6,528 nt of DNA from Chitinophaga pinensis (GTDB taxonomy: Bacteria; Bacteroidota; Bacteroidia; Chitinophagales; Chitinophagaceae): positions 1 to 6,528 of the forward strand of contig CAMCBE010000113.1 of NCBI GenBank assembly GCA_945872805.1. Reading direction: 5' to 3'. Positions within the stretch are counted from its first letter, which is position 1; each line of letters starts with the position of its first letter. This document shows, piece after piece, positions 1-6,016 of this stretch. Both the position numbers and the translations under genes were made by a program. The notes beneath the pieces were generated by a model that saw only the letters and a program-made list of their open reading frames with translations, searched no databases and was not told where the DNA came from.

Positions 1-945
1 AATGGACTACGAGATACCATCACAGGCTGGCCTGGTGGCAAGCCAATGGAAGATGTGCCAAGACATCCAGAGCGACGATACCCGGCATCAAAAAGAGTAA
101 TCATCTTCTCCCCTCACCCAGATGATGATATAATCTCTATGGGGGGAACGTTCATACGATTAGTACAACAAGGCCATGATGTGCATGTAGGCTATCAAAC
201 CTCAGGCAATATTGCAGTGAGTGATGAGTTTGTGATGAGGCAGATAGATTTTGCAGTTGAGTTTGACAGTTATTTTGAAATTGATAAAAGTGTTGCTGGT
301 ACAATTTGGAAAGATGCATTGGAATTCATCAAACTAAAACAACCGAATCAAAAAGATACGCCAGAAATCAGAAACATAAAAGGCATGATTCGCAGAACAG
401 AAGCGCGTGCAACATGTCGCTACGTTGGTGTGAAAGACGAGAACATGCATTTCATGAATCTTCCTTTTTATGAAACTGGACTCATTGAGAAAAATCCTCC
501 AACTGATGTAGATGTAAAAATTCACATGGATTTAATTCGCAAGGTGAAGCCCCATCAAATTTTTGCGGCGGGTGATTTTGCTGACCCACATGGAACACAT
601 AAAGTATGCTTTGATGTTATGTATGAAGCGTTGAGACGACTCAAAGCTGAAAACGATGATTCTATTGCAGATTGCACGTTATGGCTATATCGTGGTGCCT
701 GGGCGGAGTGGGATATGTGGGATATTGACATGGCGATTCCGATGAGTCCGGATCAAGTATTGCAAAAACGAAATGGCATATTCATACATCAGTCACAAAA
801 AGACGGCGTAGTATTTCAAGGGTCTGACAGTCGAGAGTTCTGGCAGCGTGCCGAAGACCGCAATGCGGGTACAGCTAAGTTATTTGATGATTTGGGTCTG
901 CCTCAGTATGCGGCGCTAGAGGCCTTTATGAAGTTTCATTATTAG
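1..945 (+). CDS. NagB/LmbE-type sugar deaminase/de-N-acetylase, C-terminal LmbE (PIG-L) part; 5' partial
   Basis: The reading frame is open to the left edge, so the first ATG (base 46) is probably internal. The 15 codons before it (NGLRDTITGWPGGKP) read like the linker of Bacteroidota fusions joining a glucosamine-6-phosphate deaminase (NagB) domain to a LmbE/PIG-L domain, for example the BT_0258-like family of about 650 residues. Counting from that ATG, the zinc-binding motif is SPHPDDD (residues 22-28). It is the family's AHPDDE motif with a final Asp in place of Glu. The second metal-binding region is DPHGTH (180-185). The conserved tail has FIHQSQKDG and DSREFWQRAEDRN. LmbE enzymes hydrolyse N-acetyl groups from sugar conjugates; with a NagB half the likely role is cytoplasmic amino-sugar catabolism, but the substrate is not shown. 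The NagB half is outside the window, so its presence is inferred. The family assignment is firm; the exact reaction is not. Confidence 0.9.
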   Translation, partial: NGLRDTITGWPGGKPMEDVPRHPERRYPASKRVIIFSPHPDDDIISMGGTFIRLVQQGHDVHVGYQTSGNIAVSDEFVMRQIDFAVEFDSYFEIDKSVAGTIWKDALEFIKLKQPNQKDTPEIRNIKGMIRRTEARATCRYVGVKDENMHFMNLPFYETGLIEKNPPTDVDVKIHMDLIRKVKPHQIFAAGDFADPHGTHKVCFDVMYEALRRLKAENDDSIADCTLWLYRGAWAEWDMWDIDMAIPMSPDQVLQKRNGIFIHQSQKDGVVFQGSDSREFWQRAEDRNAGTAKLFDDLGLPQYAALEAFMKFHY

Positions 946-976
946 ACGAGAGGCAAGAGAATTTCAATTTTTTGCA

Positions 977-984
977 TATATTTG
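977..984 (+). promoter_or_regulatory. Candidate -7 promoter element of the tRNA-Arg gene
   Basis: TATATTTG matches the Bacteroidota primary sigma -7 consensus TAnnTTTG exactly. It ends 8 bases before the first base of the tRNA, which would place transcription start at or just before the mature 5' end. No clear -33 TTG is present at the usual distance, so the call rests on the -7 element and its position alone. Confidence 0.5.
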
Positions 985-992
985 CTCCCCCT

Positions 993-1066
993 GGCCCTGT
1001 AGCTCAATTGAATAGAGCATTTGACTACGGATCAAAAGGTTTCAGGTTTGAATCCTGACAGGGTCA
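993..1066 (+). tRNA. tRNA-Arg (anticodon ACG)
   Basis: The full cloverleaf folds by hand. The acceptor stem is GGCCCTG with CAGGGTC (one G-U pair), followed by discriminator A1066. The D stem is GCTC/GAGC. The anticodon stem is TTTGA/TCAAA with loop CTACGGA, giving anticodon ACG at 1027-1029 and so arginine. The variable region is AGGTT. The T stem is TCAGG/CCTGA with loop TTTGAAT. CCA is not encoded (the bases after the discriminator are CTT), so it must be added by CCA-adding enzyme, as is usual in Bacteroidota. A34 should be deaminated to inosine by TadA so that it can read CGN codons (known biology of tRNA-Arg ACG). The D loop has A at position 19 and the T loop has T at 56, where G19 and C56 are the rule; see findings. 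Confidence 0.97.
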
Positions 1067-1076
1067 CTTCAAAATC

Positions 1077-1113
1077 AACCACTTATGAGTTTATTCTTGT
1101 AAGTGGTTTTTTT
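1077..1113 (+). terminator. Rho-independent terminator of tRNA-Arg
   Basis: AACCACTTATGAG (1077-1089) pairs with CTTGTAAGTGGTT (1096-1108). This makes a 13-bp stem with two G-U pairs and a 6-base loop (TTTATT). The run of seven T (1107-1113) begins inside the stem base. It starts 11 bases after the tRNA, so the tRNA is probably a single-gene transcript. The remaining 246 bases before the next gene contain no ORF or clear promoter that I could recognise. Confidence 0.85.
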
Positions 1114-1359
1114 ATTTGCATACATTTAATAAGTATACAGACAAGAATCGGATAACATTGGACGAATTCTGCCCAAGGGAATAGCACTATAATCTGACTA
1201 TTTATCCTTGAAAGAAAATAGCTGCAGAGAACTCTAGTAATGCTATTTTAGTTGATATTTACATCGTTACATAATTGACTGATAAGATCTATCCCATGAC
1301 AATATGAAAGAAGTTACTTTAAAGTACCCACGATTTTAAAAACACAAAACAAATAAAAT

Positions 1360-3381
1360 ATGAAAACCGATAACCAATTTTTTAAACCTGTTATTATAAT
1401 AACATCTTTACTTGTTTGTGTTTTCGTGGGTTTCAATAATCAGAATAGAGCAATTTTTACAAATAAAGAGGTAATGGAGTATGTTCCTAAAGGTCCGGCA
1501 AAATGTTTTCGCCAAATTTGTTTTGATATCAATGAAAAGAAAGAATATCCCGATTCCACTTTTAATACCTTTTTTTCGGAACATAACCCTGTTAAATATG
1601 CAGAATTTTGTGAAAAAATCAACCTTGATGCAGTGTTACTTTTGAGTGTTACACAATCTGGTTATGCAACCTACAGACAAACAAAAATCAATACCGTATA
1701 TCCCGGAATGAAGGGTGATTTCTTTGGTGAAACACTTAAAGAATTACACAAACGTAGTATTTCCGGATTTGGTTATGTTGGTATTGGTTGGATATTGAAG
1801 TATGCTAAAGAACACCCTGAATATACAGATGGGAATAAAACGAATCCACTTATTTGTCTTAATTCACCTTATCGCAACGAAGTAATGGAGTCATCGCGCG
1901 AAATTCTTAGCAATTACCCTGTTGACGGACTTCGTTTCGACATATTAGATCAGCCAGCAGAGTGCAGATGCGATGGATGTAAAAAGTTATACTATGAAAT
2001 GTTTGCCGGTACAATGCCCAATAAATGGATTGACTGGAAACACCGACAGAAATTTCGCCTGGAAAGTATCAGTCGTATTGTGAAAGACTTATATAACGTC
2101 TGTAAGGCAATTAAGCCGAGTGTGCCCATATGGCAAAATTGGTTTAATGGAGAGCAATATGCTGACATCAGCGATCTAAGGTATGTCGATATGGCTTACC
2201 TGGAATTTGCTGATCCATTTCGTGAATTATTCTTAAATGGTGTATTTAATAAAGAAGGCATTATTACAGGTAAAGTAATTGAAAATATAAACACGCGTTG
2301 GAAATGCCTTGTACTTGGCGGTAAGTGCTATTCATATTTTGCGTCAGTAGGGAAAACGGGGTTGCCTGATTTGGATACTTCCTTTGACCGGGACGTCCCA
2401 AGCAATTGGTTCGAAAAAAGTCTGACTCCATTTTATACTCAGGTTCGCGAGGTGGAGCCATATCTTGAAAACACGAATCCTATCACAAATATTGCCATTG
2501 TGTACAATGAAAAAACTCGGTTTCATTACGACCAATACAGTCGGGAAGATTACATGAAAGTACTTCGCGACATCACCGAACCTCTTTTGAGTTCGGGTAA
2601 TCCTGTACGTTTTATCTCAAACATTAATATTGCAACAACTCCCCTGGAAGGCTATAAAGCATTACTATTGCCTGAGTCTTCCGGTTTTACAGAGGATCAA
2701 CTCGCAGTTATAAAAAATTATGCCGAACAAGGTGGTATAGTCGTATTAATAGGGGATGCACTTTCATATACAGCCGAAGGTAGTCCGCTGGACGACTTTT
2801 CAGGAAGCGAAATGATGGGAGTTTCTAGAAAAGAGAAATCACAAGAATTGAAAAAAACAGGAAACATTGAATCCTACAGCAAAAACCAGGCTAATCCACG
2901 CGAGATCATTAGAGATGGAAAAATGCCGGCTAAAGTTTACACGATTGATAAACAATGTACCCAGATTACTGTAAGAACCGGACAAACGCTCAGTTTTATA
3001 AAAAAATCAAAAGAACAGATAAAACCACTCGTTCATGTTAATCAATACGGTAAAGGCTTTGTGTACTATATCACTTCTGCAGAAATGCCGGAAGTTACGG
3101 CTGCTGTACTGAATCATGCGAAGGTTCTCTCCCCAATAAAAAATGACAATCTCTCCGGATTAGCAGTTTTAACAAAGAAAAATGATAAGGATGAATGGAT
3201 GTTACATTTATTGGGGAAAGGGAAATATTCATTGATAATTGATAAAGAATACTGCCCCGCAACTAACATATCATCTACCTATCTCGTTGACATAAAAAAT
3301 ATTAAGATAAAAGATAATAAAAATAGAATCATGATTGACGTGGACAACGAGAATGATTATGATGTAATCATACTAAATTAA
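1360..3381 (+). CDS. Secreted glycoside-hydrolase-like protein: GHL6 barrel plus GH42-type middle domain
   Basis: This 673-residue protein has an N-terminal hydrophobic segment (about residues 10-25, flanked by Lys2 and Lys9) that fits a Sec signal peptide or membrane anchor. Cys20 lies in it, but the -1 residue is Val, a poor lipobox. Residues ~45-345 resemble 'hypothetical glycosyl hydrolase 6' (PF14871), a (beta/alpha)8 barrel related to fucosidase-like and GH42-like enzymes. The strongest stretch is DGLRFDILDQ (189-198), followed by CRCDGC (202-207) and a conserved-looking WQNWFNGEQY (258-267). Residues ~375-470 resemble the GH42 trimerisation/class I amidotransferase-like domain (PF08532), with YKALLLPES and EQGGIVVLIGDA. 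The remaining ~150 residues look like a beta-rich C-terminal domain. Asp194 is a plausible active-site residue, by analogy only. The start follows an A-rich leader typical of Bacteroidota. The gene stands alone, with no SusC/SusD pair, regulator or other CAZyme beside it, so the substrate is unknown. The assignments come from remembered family patterns, not a search. Confidence 0.75.
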   Translation: MKTDNQFFKPVIIITSLLVCVFVGFNNQNRAIFTNKEVMEYVPKGPAKCFRQICFDINEKKEYPDSTFNTFFSEHNPVKYAEFCEKINLDAVLLLSVTQSGYATYRQTKINTVYPGMKGDFFGETLKELHKRSISGFGYVGIGWILKYAKEHPEYTDGNKTNPLICLNSPYRNEVMESSREILSNYPVDGLRFDILDQPAECRCDGCKKLYYEMFAGTMPNKWIDWKHRQKFRLESISRIVKDLYNVCKAIKPSVPIWQNWFNGEQYADISDLRYVDMAYLEFADPFRELFLNGVFNKEGIITGKVIENINTRWKCLVLGGKCYSYFASVGKTGLPDLDTSFDRDVPSNWFEKSLTPFYTQVREVEPYLENTNPITNIAIVYNEKTRFHYDQYSREDYMKVLRDITEPLLSSGNPVRFISNINIATTPLEGYKALLLPESSGFTEDQLAVIKNYAEQGGIVVLIGDALSYTAEGSPLDDFSGSEMMGVSRKEKSQELKKTGNIESYSKNQANPREIIRDGKMPAKVYTIDKQCTQITVRTGQTLSFIKKSKEQIKPLVHVNQYGKGFVYYITSAEMPEVTAAVLNHAKVLSPIKNDNLSGLAVLTKKNDKDEWMLHLLGKGKYSLIIDKEYCPATNISSTYLVDIKNIKIKDNKNRIMIDVDNENDYDVIILN

Positions 3382-3422
3382 GTACCAAAGAAAATAATCT
3401 TTTACTATTTTATATGGTATTT
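3380..3422 (+). terminator. Hairpin overlapping the stop codon of the glycoside-hydrolase-like gene, candidate terminator
   Basis: AAGTACCA (3380-3387) pairs with TGGTATTT (3415-3422), with one G-U pair. An inner AAAATA/TATTTT helix (3391-3396 with 3406-3411) sits beyond a symmetrical 3x3 internal loop, leaving a 9-base apical loop. The stem begins inside the TAA stop codon. The tail is only TTTATT, so this is a weak intrinsic terminator or an mRNA 3'-end-stabilising hairpin. Confidence 0.4.
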
Positions 3423-3481
3423 ATTAACGGATGAAACATCTATCAACCTTTTCCGGGCATACACATTAACCATACTCATAG

Positions 3482-3631
3482 GTAGATTTTGGTAAACCAA
3501 ACGATGATCGACCAATAATAGATAACATAAAAGAAGCAGAGAAATTAATAGATATCAGCTTTCTAGACCACATGATCGTTTCTCCTTATGGGGGAAGCTA
3601 TTACAGCTTTGCTGATGAAGGGTTTTTATAA
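3482..3631 (+). pseudogene. RadC/JAB-domain (DUF2466) gene remnant, C-terminal 49 codons
   Basis: In this frame the sequence reads FGKPNDD, then DNIKEAEKLIDI, SFLDHMIVSP, YYSFADEGFL and a TAA stop. That is the C-terminal part of RadC-family proteins (JAMM/MPN+ fold), whose usual ending is close to KIKEAGKLLDI, LLDHIIL and YYSFADEGLL. The Asp before KP in a full RadC belongs to the metal site, and the C-terminal LDH Asp/His region is kept here. The frame is closed by a TAG at 3479-3481, exactly where the conserved HNHPSG motif should lie. A possible decayed version, NHTH, reads in another frame at 3468-3479, directly before that stop, which suggests a frameshift or small deletion. The rest of the protein (normally about 150-230 residues) is not recognisable upstream. 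There is no start codon, so this is non-functional. RadC-like genes are common both in Bacteroidota core genomes and in their mobile elements. Confidence 0.8.
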
Positions 3632-3660
3632 ACATATTTGATTCATTTACAAAGACGAGA

Positions 3661-3681
3661 GTTCAAACTGAGGTTCAAACT
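3661..3681. repeat. Direct repeat, two copies of GTTCAAACT at 12-base period
   Basis: GTTCAAACT occurs at 3661-3669 and again at 3673-3681, separated by GAG. The spacing of just over one helical turn would suit a protein that binds direct half-sites, but no target promoter is visible next to it and it lies in a decayed region. It may be chance or a small tandem duplication. Confidence 0.4.
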
Positions 3682-3838
3682 TACTTATTCTTAGCATGCA
3701 TGAACTAGATAAAAATAAAGTGATATAAATGTTTGAAGGAACTAGATATTTTAGAAAATTAATTACACCCATCTCCAAAAATTCCTTAGAGAAATATACC
3801 TAATACTATTACTAATATGTGCTATATAAAACAATAAT

Positions 3839-3867
3839 CCCACCCTCTATATAATGTAGAGGGTGGG
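3839..3867. terminator. Strong 11-bp perfect hairpin, possible bidirectional terminator
   Basis: CCCACCCTCTA (3839-3849) pairs perfectly with TAGAGGGTGGG (3857-3867) around a 7-base loop. It is by far the most stable hairpin in the window, with seven G-C pairs in a very AT-rich context. On the plus strand the downstream tail TTATAAC is a poor U-tract; on the minus strand the tail ATTATTGTTTT is somewhat better. No intact gene lies immediately on either side: the radC tail ends 207 bases upstream and the methyltransferase starts 283 bases downstream. It may be the surviving terminator of a lost gene. Confidence 0.5.
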
Positions 3868-3936
3868 TTATAACATTTTAAATTATTTAATGTGTCGTAA
3901 ACTGTGTCATGATTTTTCACTTTTTACCTAAAATAC

Positions 3937-3959
3937 GAACCTTTAATGCTGAACCTTTA
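3937..3959. repeat. Direct repeat, two copies of GAACCTTTA at 14-base period
   Basis: GAACCTTTA is found at 3937-3945 and 3951-3959. It lies about 190 bases upstream of the methyltransferase start, where an operator is conceivable, but no promoter element can be placed around it. The evidence is weak. Confidence 0.25.
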
Positions 3960-4150
3960 CAACGGTTAACACCTTTGGGCCAAGATAATATTTATCGATC
4001 ACCTGATTTGACGACATATAATGGAAAATACATTAAACAAAAATGACTTGTAGTTTATTACTGTTTACAAAATCTTACAAATAGAATTAACTTCATTATC
4101 CAATCTCAAGACTCAGTAATTCGTGGCATAAAAAGAATCTAAATATATCC

Positions 4151-4852
4151 ATGCATACATTAAAACCCTGTATTTTTCTTTTTGCTTTCCTATCCCTCTC
4201 CATGTTTTCATTGGGTCAAGATCGTTATAAAATAAAGACTGGCGACCAAAACGGTATTAATAAATGGTACATGGGCAGACAAATTGCTCAAGTAATGAGT
4301 CATTACGGAATAGATTGGCTTGAAAGGGAAGAAAGAGATATGCAAGAAAATACAGCTCTATTATTAAAAAATTTAGCCGTAAAAGAAGGTATGGTTATTG
4401 CTGATATAGGAGCTGGTAGTGGCTACTATAGTGCTTTACTTACAAAATTGGTGGGAACTGGAAAGGTTTTTGCGTTAGACGTTGAGCCAGAAATGATTGC
4501 CTACTTAAACAAAAGAATCAAGAAGGAAAAATTGTCTCATATATTACCTGTATTGAGTTCAGAACAAAAAGTGTCTTTACCAGATAGTACTATTGACATG
4601 ATGTTGTTAGTAGACGTATACCACGAATTTTCTTATCCTTATGAAATGGCTGTATCTATGCGAGCTGCATTAAAACCTGGGGGCAAATTAGTGCTTGTAG
4701 AATTTAGGTCTGAAGATCTAACTGTACCAATTAAAACCATTCATAAAATGAGTGAAGCGCAGGCCATTAAAGAATTTAAAGCAGCAGGCTTTATATTTGA
4801 TAAAAATATAGATAATCTTCCATGGCAGCACTGCATGGTTTTTACAAAGTAG
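4151..4852 (+). CDS. Exported class I SAM-dependent methyltransferase
   Basis: This 233-residue protein begins with a Sec-type signal peptide: Lys5, a hydrophobic core at residues 7-20, and a likely cleavage after SLG, leaving Gln23 first, which is common in Bacteroidota. Next comes WYMGRQIAQVM (39-49) and DWLEREERD (55-63). These match the 'GREIAxVMG...WLERxER' signature of a family of signal-peptide-bearing methyltransferases that I recall from Bacteroidota and Planctomycetes. The Rossmann core is typical: motif I VIADIGAGSG (82-91), the ribose-binding acidic residue in ALDVEP (Asp110), VDVYHEF (154-160), and LKPGGKLVLVEF (174-185). The C-terminal part has HKMSEAQ (198-204) and LPWQH (223-227). 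The substrate is unknown. A signal peptide on an SAM-using enzyme is odd because SAM is cytoplasmic. The next internal Met codons (18 and 41) would leave much of the signature intact, so the start could be re-examined. The DUF3817 gene follows after 21 bases, probably in one operon. Confidence 0.88.
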   Translation: MHTLKPCIFLFAFLSLSMFSLGQDRYKIKTGDQNGINKWYMGRQIAQVMSHYGIDWLEREERDMQENTALLLKNLAVKEGMVIADIGAGSGYYSALLTKLVGTGKVFALDVEPEMIAYLNKRIKKEKLSHILPVLSSEQKVSLPDSTIDMMLLVDVYHEFSYPYEMAVSMRAALKPGGKLVLVEFRSEDLTVPIKTIHKMSEAQAIKEFKAAGFIFDKNIDNLPWQHCMVFTK

Positions 4853-4873
4853 GAATTTAACAAATATAATAAA

Positions 4874-5122
4874 ATGGTAAATAAATTATTGAAAACGGCA
4901 TTGGGGAGATTAAGAATTGTAGCATTTTTAGAGGGGTGTTCGTTTTTACTTTTAGGGCTTACGATGATTTTAAAATACAAATTTTCTTTACCACAGCCCA
5001 ATTACATTGTTGGTTTGGCTCATGGAATTCTTTTTGTTCTTTATATCGTGTTACTTCTTCAAGTTTCATTTTTACATCGCTGGAACATATTCAAAACGTT
5101 TATGGCTTTTATAGCTGGATGA
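4874..5122 (+). CDS. DUF3817-family small membrane protein, C-terminally short
   Basis: This 82-residue protein matches the DUF3817 pattern (PF12823). LRIVAFLEGCSFLLLG (residues 13-28) carries the conserved Glu-Gly, and GLAHGILFVLYIVLL (47-61) carries the conserved His-Gly. There are two clear membrane helices (about 14-33 and 44-64) and the start of a third (72-82). Family members usually run to about 90-110 residues and end with a Pro-Phe-Gly-Thr-Phe-like motif after the third helix. Here a TGA follows FIAG, and neither other frame restores that motif, so the tail has been lost or has diverged. The function of DUF3817 is unknown. The 21-base gap from the methyltransferase gene, spanned by an A-rich leader, suggests co-transcription. 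The gene is probably expressed but may be a partly decayed copy. Confidence 0.75.
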   Translation: MVNKLLKTALGRLRIVAFLEGCSFLLLGLTMILKYKFSLPQPNYIVGLAHGILFVLYIVLLLQVSFLHRWNIFKTFMAFIAG

Positions 5123-5543
5123 TCAGGCATTTTTTCAGCCATTTGCTTGAAATAACCCGCTATTGGAAAATCCATAATTTCGATTTTTAAAGTGTTGTTT
5201 AGAAATAGATTAACGAGAATAATCCCTTTTTATTGCACAAATTTGTCATTTTTTAGCTGTAATCCTCAGAAAATCATTGGTTTACATGGCTATTCGGCTA
5301 TATCCGTTACTTGAACACTTTTTGATTGACGAACTATCAAGCTAGTGAGACTAAAATACAATTAATCCCTGCAGCTGATAAAAAATTGAACCGAATAAAT
5401 AATTTAACTCATTTATTCATCACCTTATTTAAAATAAATACCGCAAATTTCAAAGTTCATTTCTACCCCTCCACAATAAAAATGATACAGTAAAGAATAA
5501 ATACAATAGTATAAAAACAAATAATTTACCTAGCAAAGACCTC
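5123..5543. other. Intergenic region with no recognisable gene
   Basis: I see no ORF with family features on either strand in these ~420 bases. The only structure is an AT-rich 8-bp inverted repeat at 5393-5418. The start of the region may contain the scrambled former tail of the DUF3817 gene. No terminator is evident directly after that gene. Confidence 0.55.
5393..5418. repeat. AT-rich inverted repeat GAATAAAT / ATTTATTC
   Basis: GAATAAAT (5393-5400) and ATTTATTC (5411-5418) are perfect inverted copies around a 10-base loop. There is no T-tract. It could be a weak operator-like palindrome or chance in AT-rich spacer. Confidence 0.25.
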
Positions 5544-5559
5544 TTGAGAAGGCCTTTTT
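5535..5559 (+). terminator. Terminator-like hairpin upstream of the MBOAT remnant
   Basis: AAAGACCT (5535-5542) pairs with AGGCCTTT (5550-5557), with one A-C mismatch, around a 7-base loop and followed by TTTTT (5555-5559). It could end the methyltransferase/DUF3817 transcript, about 410 bases after the DUF3817 stop, or that of a lost gene. It overlaps the -33 region of the promoter that follows. Confidence 0.55.
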
Positions 5560-5573
5560 AAATGCTATTTTTG
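5544..5573 (+). promoter_or_regulatory. Bacteroidota-type promoter for the MBOAT gene
   Basis: The -7 element TATTTTTG (5566-5573) fits TAnnTTTG exactly. A -33 TTG lies at 5544-5546, with a 19-base spacer, inside the accepted range for this promoter type. Transcription would start near 5580, giving a leader of about 20 bases before the ATG at 5603. Confidence 0.5.
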
Positions 5574-5602
5574 TTTGATATATAGCCAGCTAATCACGAA
5601 CA

Positions 5603-6016
5603 ATGCTTTTTAATTCGTTAGAATTTTTATTATTTTTTGTAGTAGTCACAACACTTTACTATTTAATACCACATCGGTATAGGTGGATGCTGCTCCTATC
5701 GGCTAGCTGTCTTTTTTACATGTATTTCAAGCCAATTTATATCCTGATACTTGGCTTCACCATTGTGGTCGACTATTGGGTAGGGATTGAGATGGAAAAA
5801 TGCGAGAATCAATCAAAGCGAAAAGTAATACTGATTCTAAGTTTGATAGCCAACCTTGGTGTACTGATAGAATTTAAATATGCCAATTTTATAGCAGATA
5901 ACATCAATGAATTTTTGAGCTTTTCAAATAGCCATGCACAAATACCCCTATTAGAAATTGTTCTGCCCATTGGACTTTCCTTTCATACGTTTCAGGCTAT
6001 GAGTTATACCATTTAA
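5603..6016 (+). pseudogene. MBOAT-family O-acyltransferase (AlgI/PatA-like), N-terminal third only
   Basis: The 137 residues match the N-terminus of bacterial MBOAT acyltransferases such as AlgI, which transfer acetyl groups to exported polysaccharides at the inner membrane. The start MLFNSLEFLLFF is typical. FKYANFIADN (91-100) and LPIGLSFHTFQAMSYTI (121-137) are the family's conserved blocks. Four or five membrane helices are visible (about 6-23, 28-45, 46-62, 74-90 and 115-135). Full proteins have about 470-500 residues, and the catalytic His lies far downstream. The family sequence continues after SYTI with Asp-Val-Tyr-Arg, but here a TAA comes at once and no frame beyond it resumes the homology. 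The gene is therefore broken at a sharp junction rather than by one point mutation. The promoter and start look intact, so a useless fragment may still be expressed. Confidence 0.85.

Larger units (their letters stand above)
3632..4150. other. Intergenic region without an intact gene
   Basis: This stretch holds a 9-base direct repeat (3661-3681), a 24-codon ORF at 3729-3803 with no recognisable content, the hairpin at 3839-3867, and a second 9-base direct repeat (GAACCTTTA at 3937 and 3951). I could not identify further protein remnants in either strand, nor a clear TAnnTTTG promoter for the methyltransferase gene that follows. The low coding content next to the radC tail suggests decayed accessory DNA. 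Confidence 0.6.

Noticed and set aside
46..945. Reading the first gene as a complete 299-residue protein starting at base 46
   Set aside because: The frame is open to the left edge, and the 15 codons before that ATG look like conserved NagB-LmbE linker sequence, so the gene is partial.
1158..1193. TTGGAC ... TATAAT as a sigma-70 promoter
   Set aside because: The spacer is 24 bases, and the host appears to use TAnnTTTG promoters rather than the E. coli type.
3729..3803. 24-codon ORF (MFEGTRYF...) after an A-rich leader
   Set aside because: It is too short, has no recognisable content and lies in a decayed region; chance is likely.
4741..5001. Minus-strand ORF of 86 codons across the methyltransferase/DUF3817 junction
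   Set aside because: It lies opposite two well-supported genes and has no recognisable motif.
5062..5175. Minus-strand ORF of 37 codons beginning MDFPIAGYF
   Set aside because: Its protein-like look is only suggestive. It is short, runs antisense into the DUF3817 gene and matches no family that I know.
4936..5190. Overlapping plus-strand ORF of 84 codons
   Set aside because: It is out of frame with the DUF3817 gene, shows no family features and is rich in improbable residue runs, so it is a shadow of that gene.
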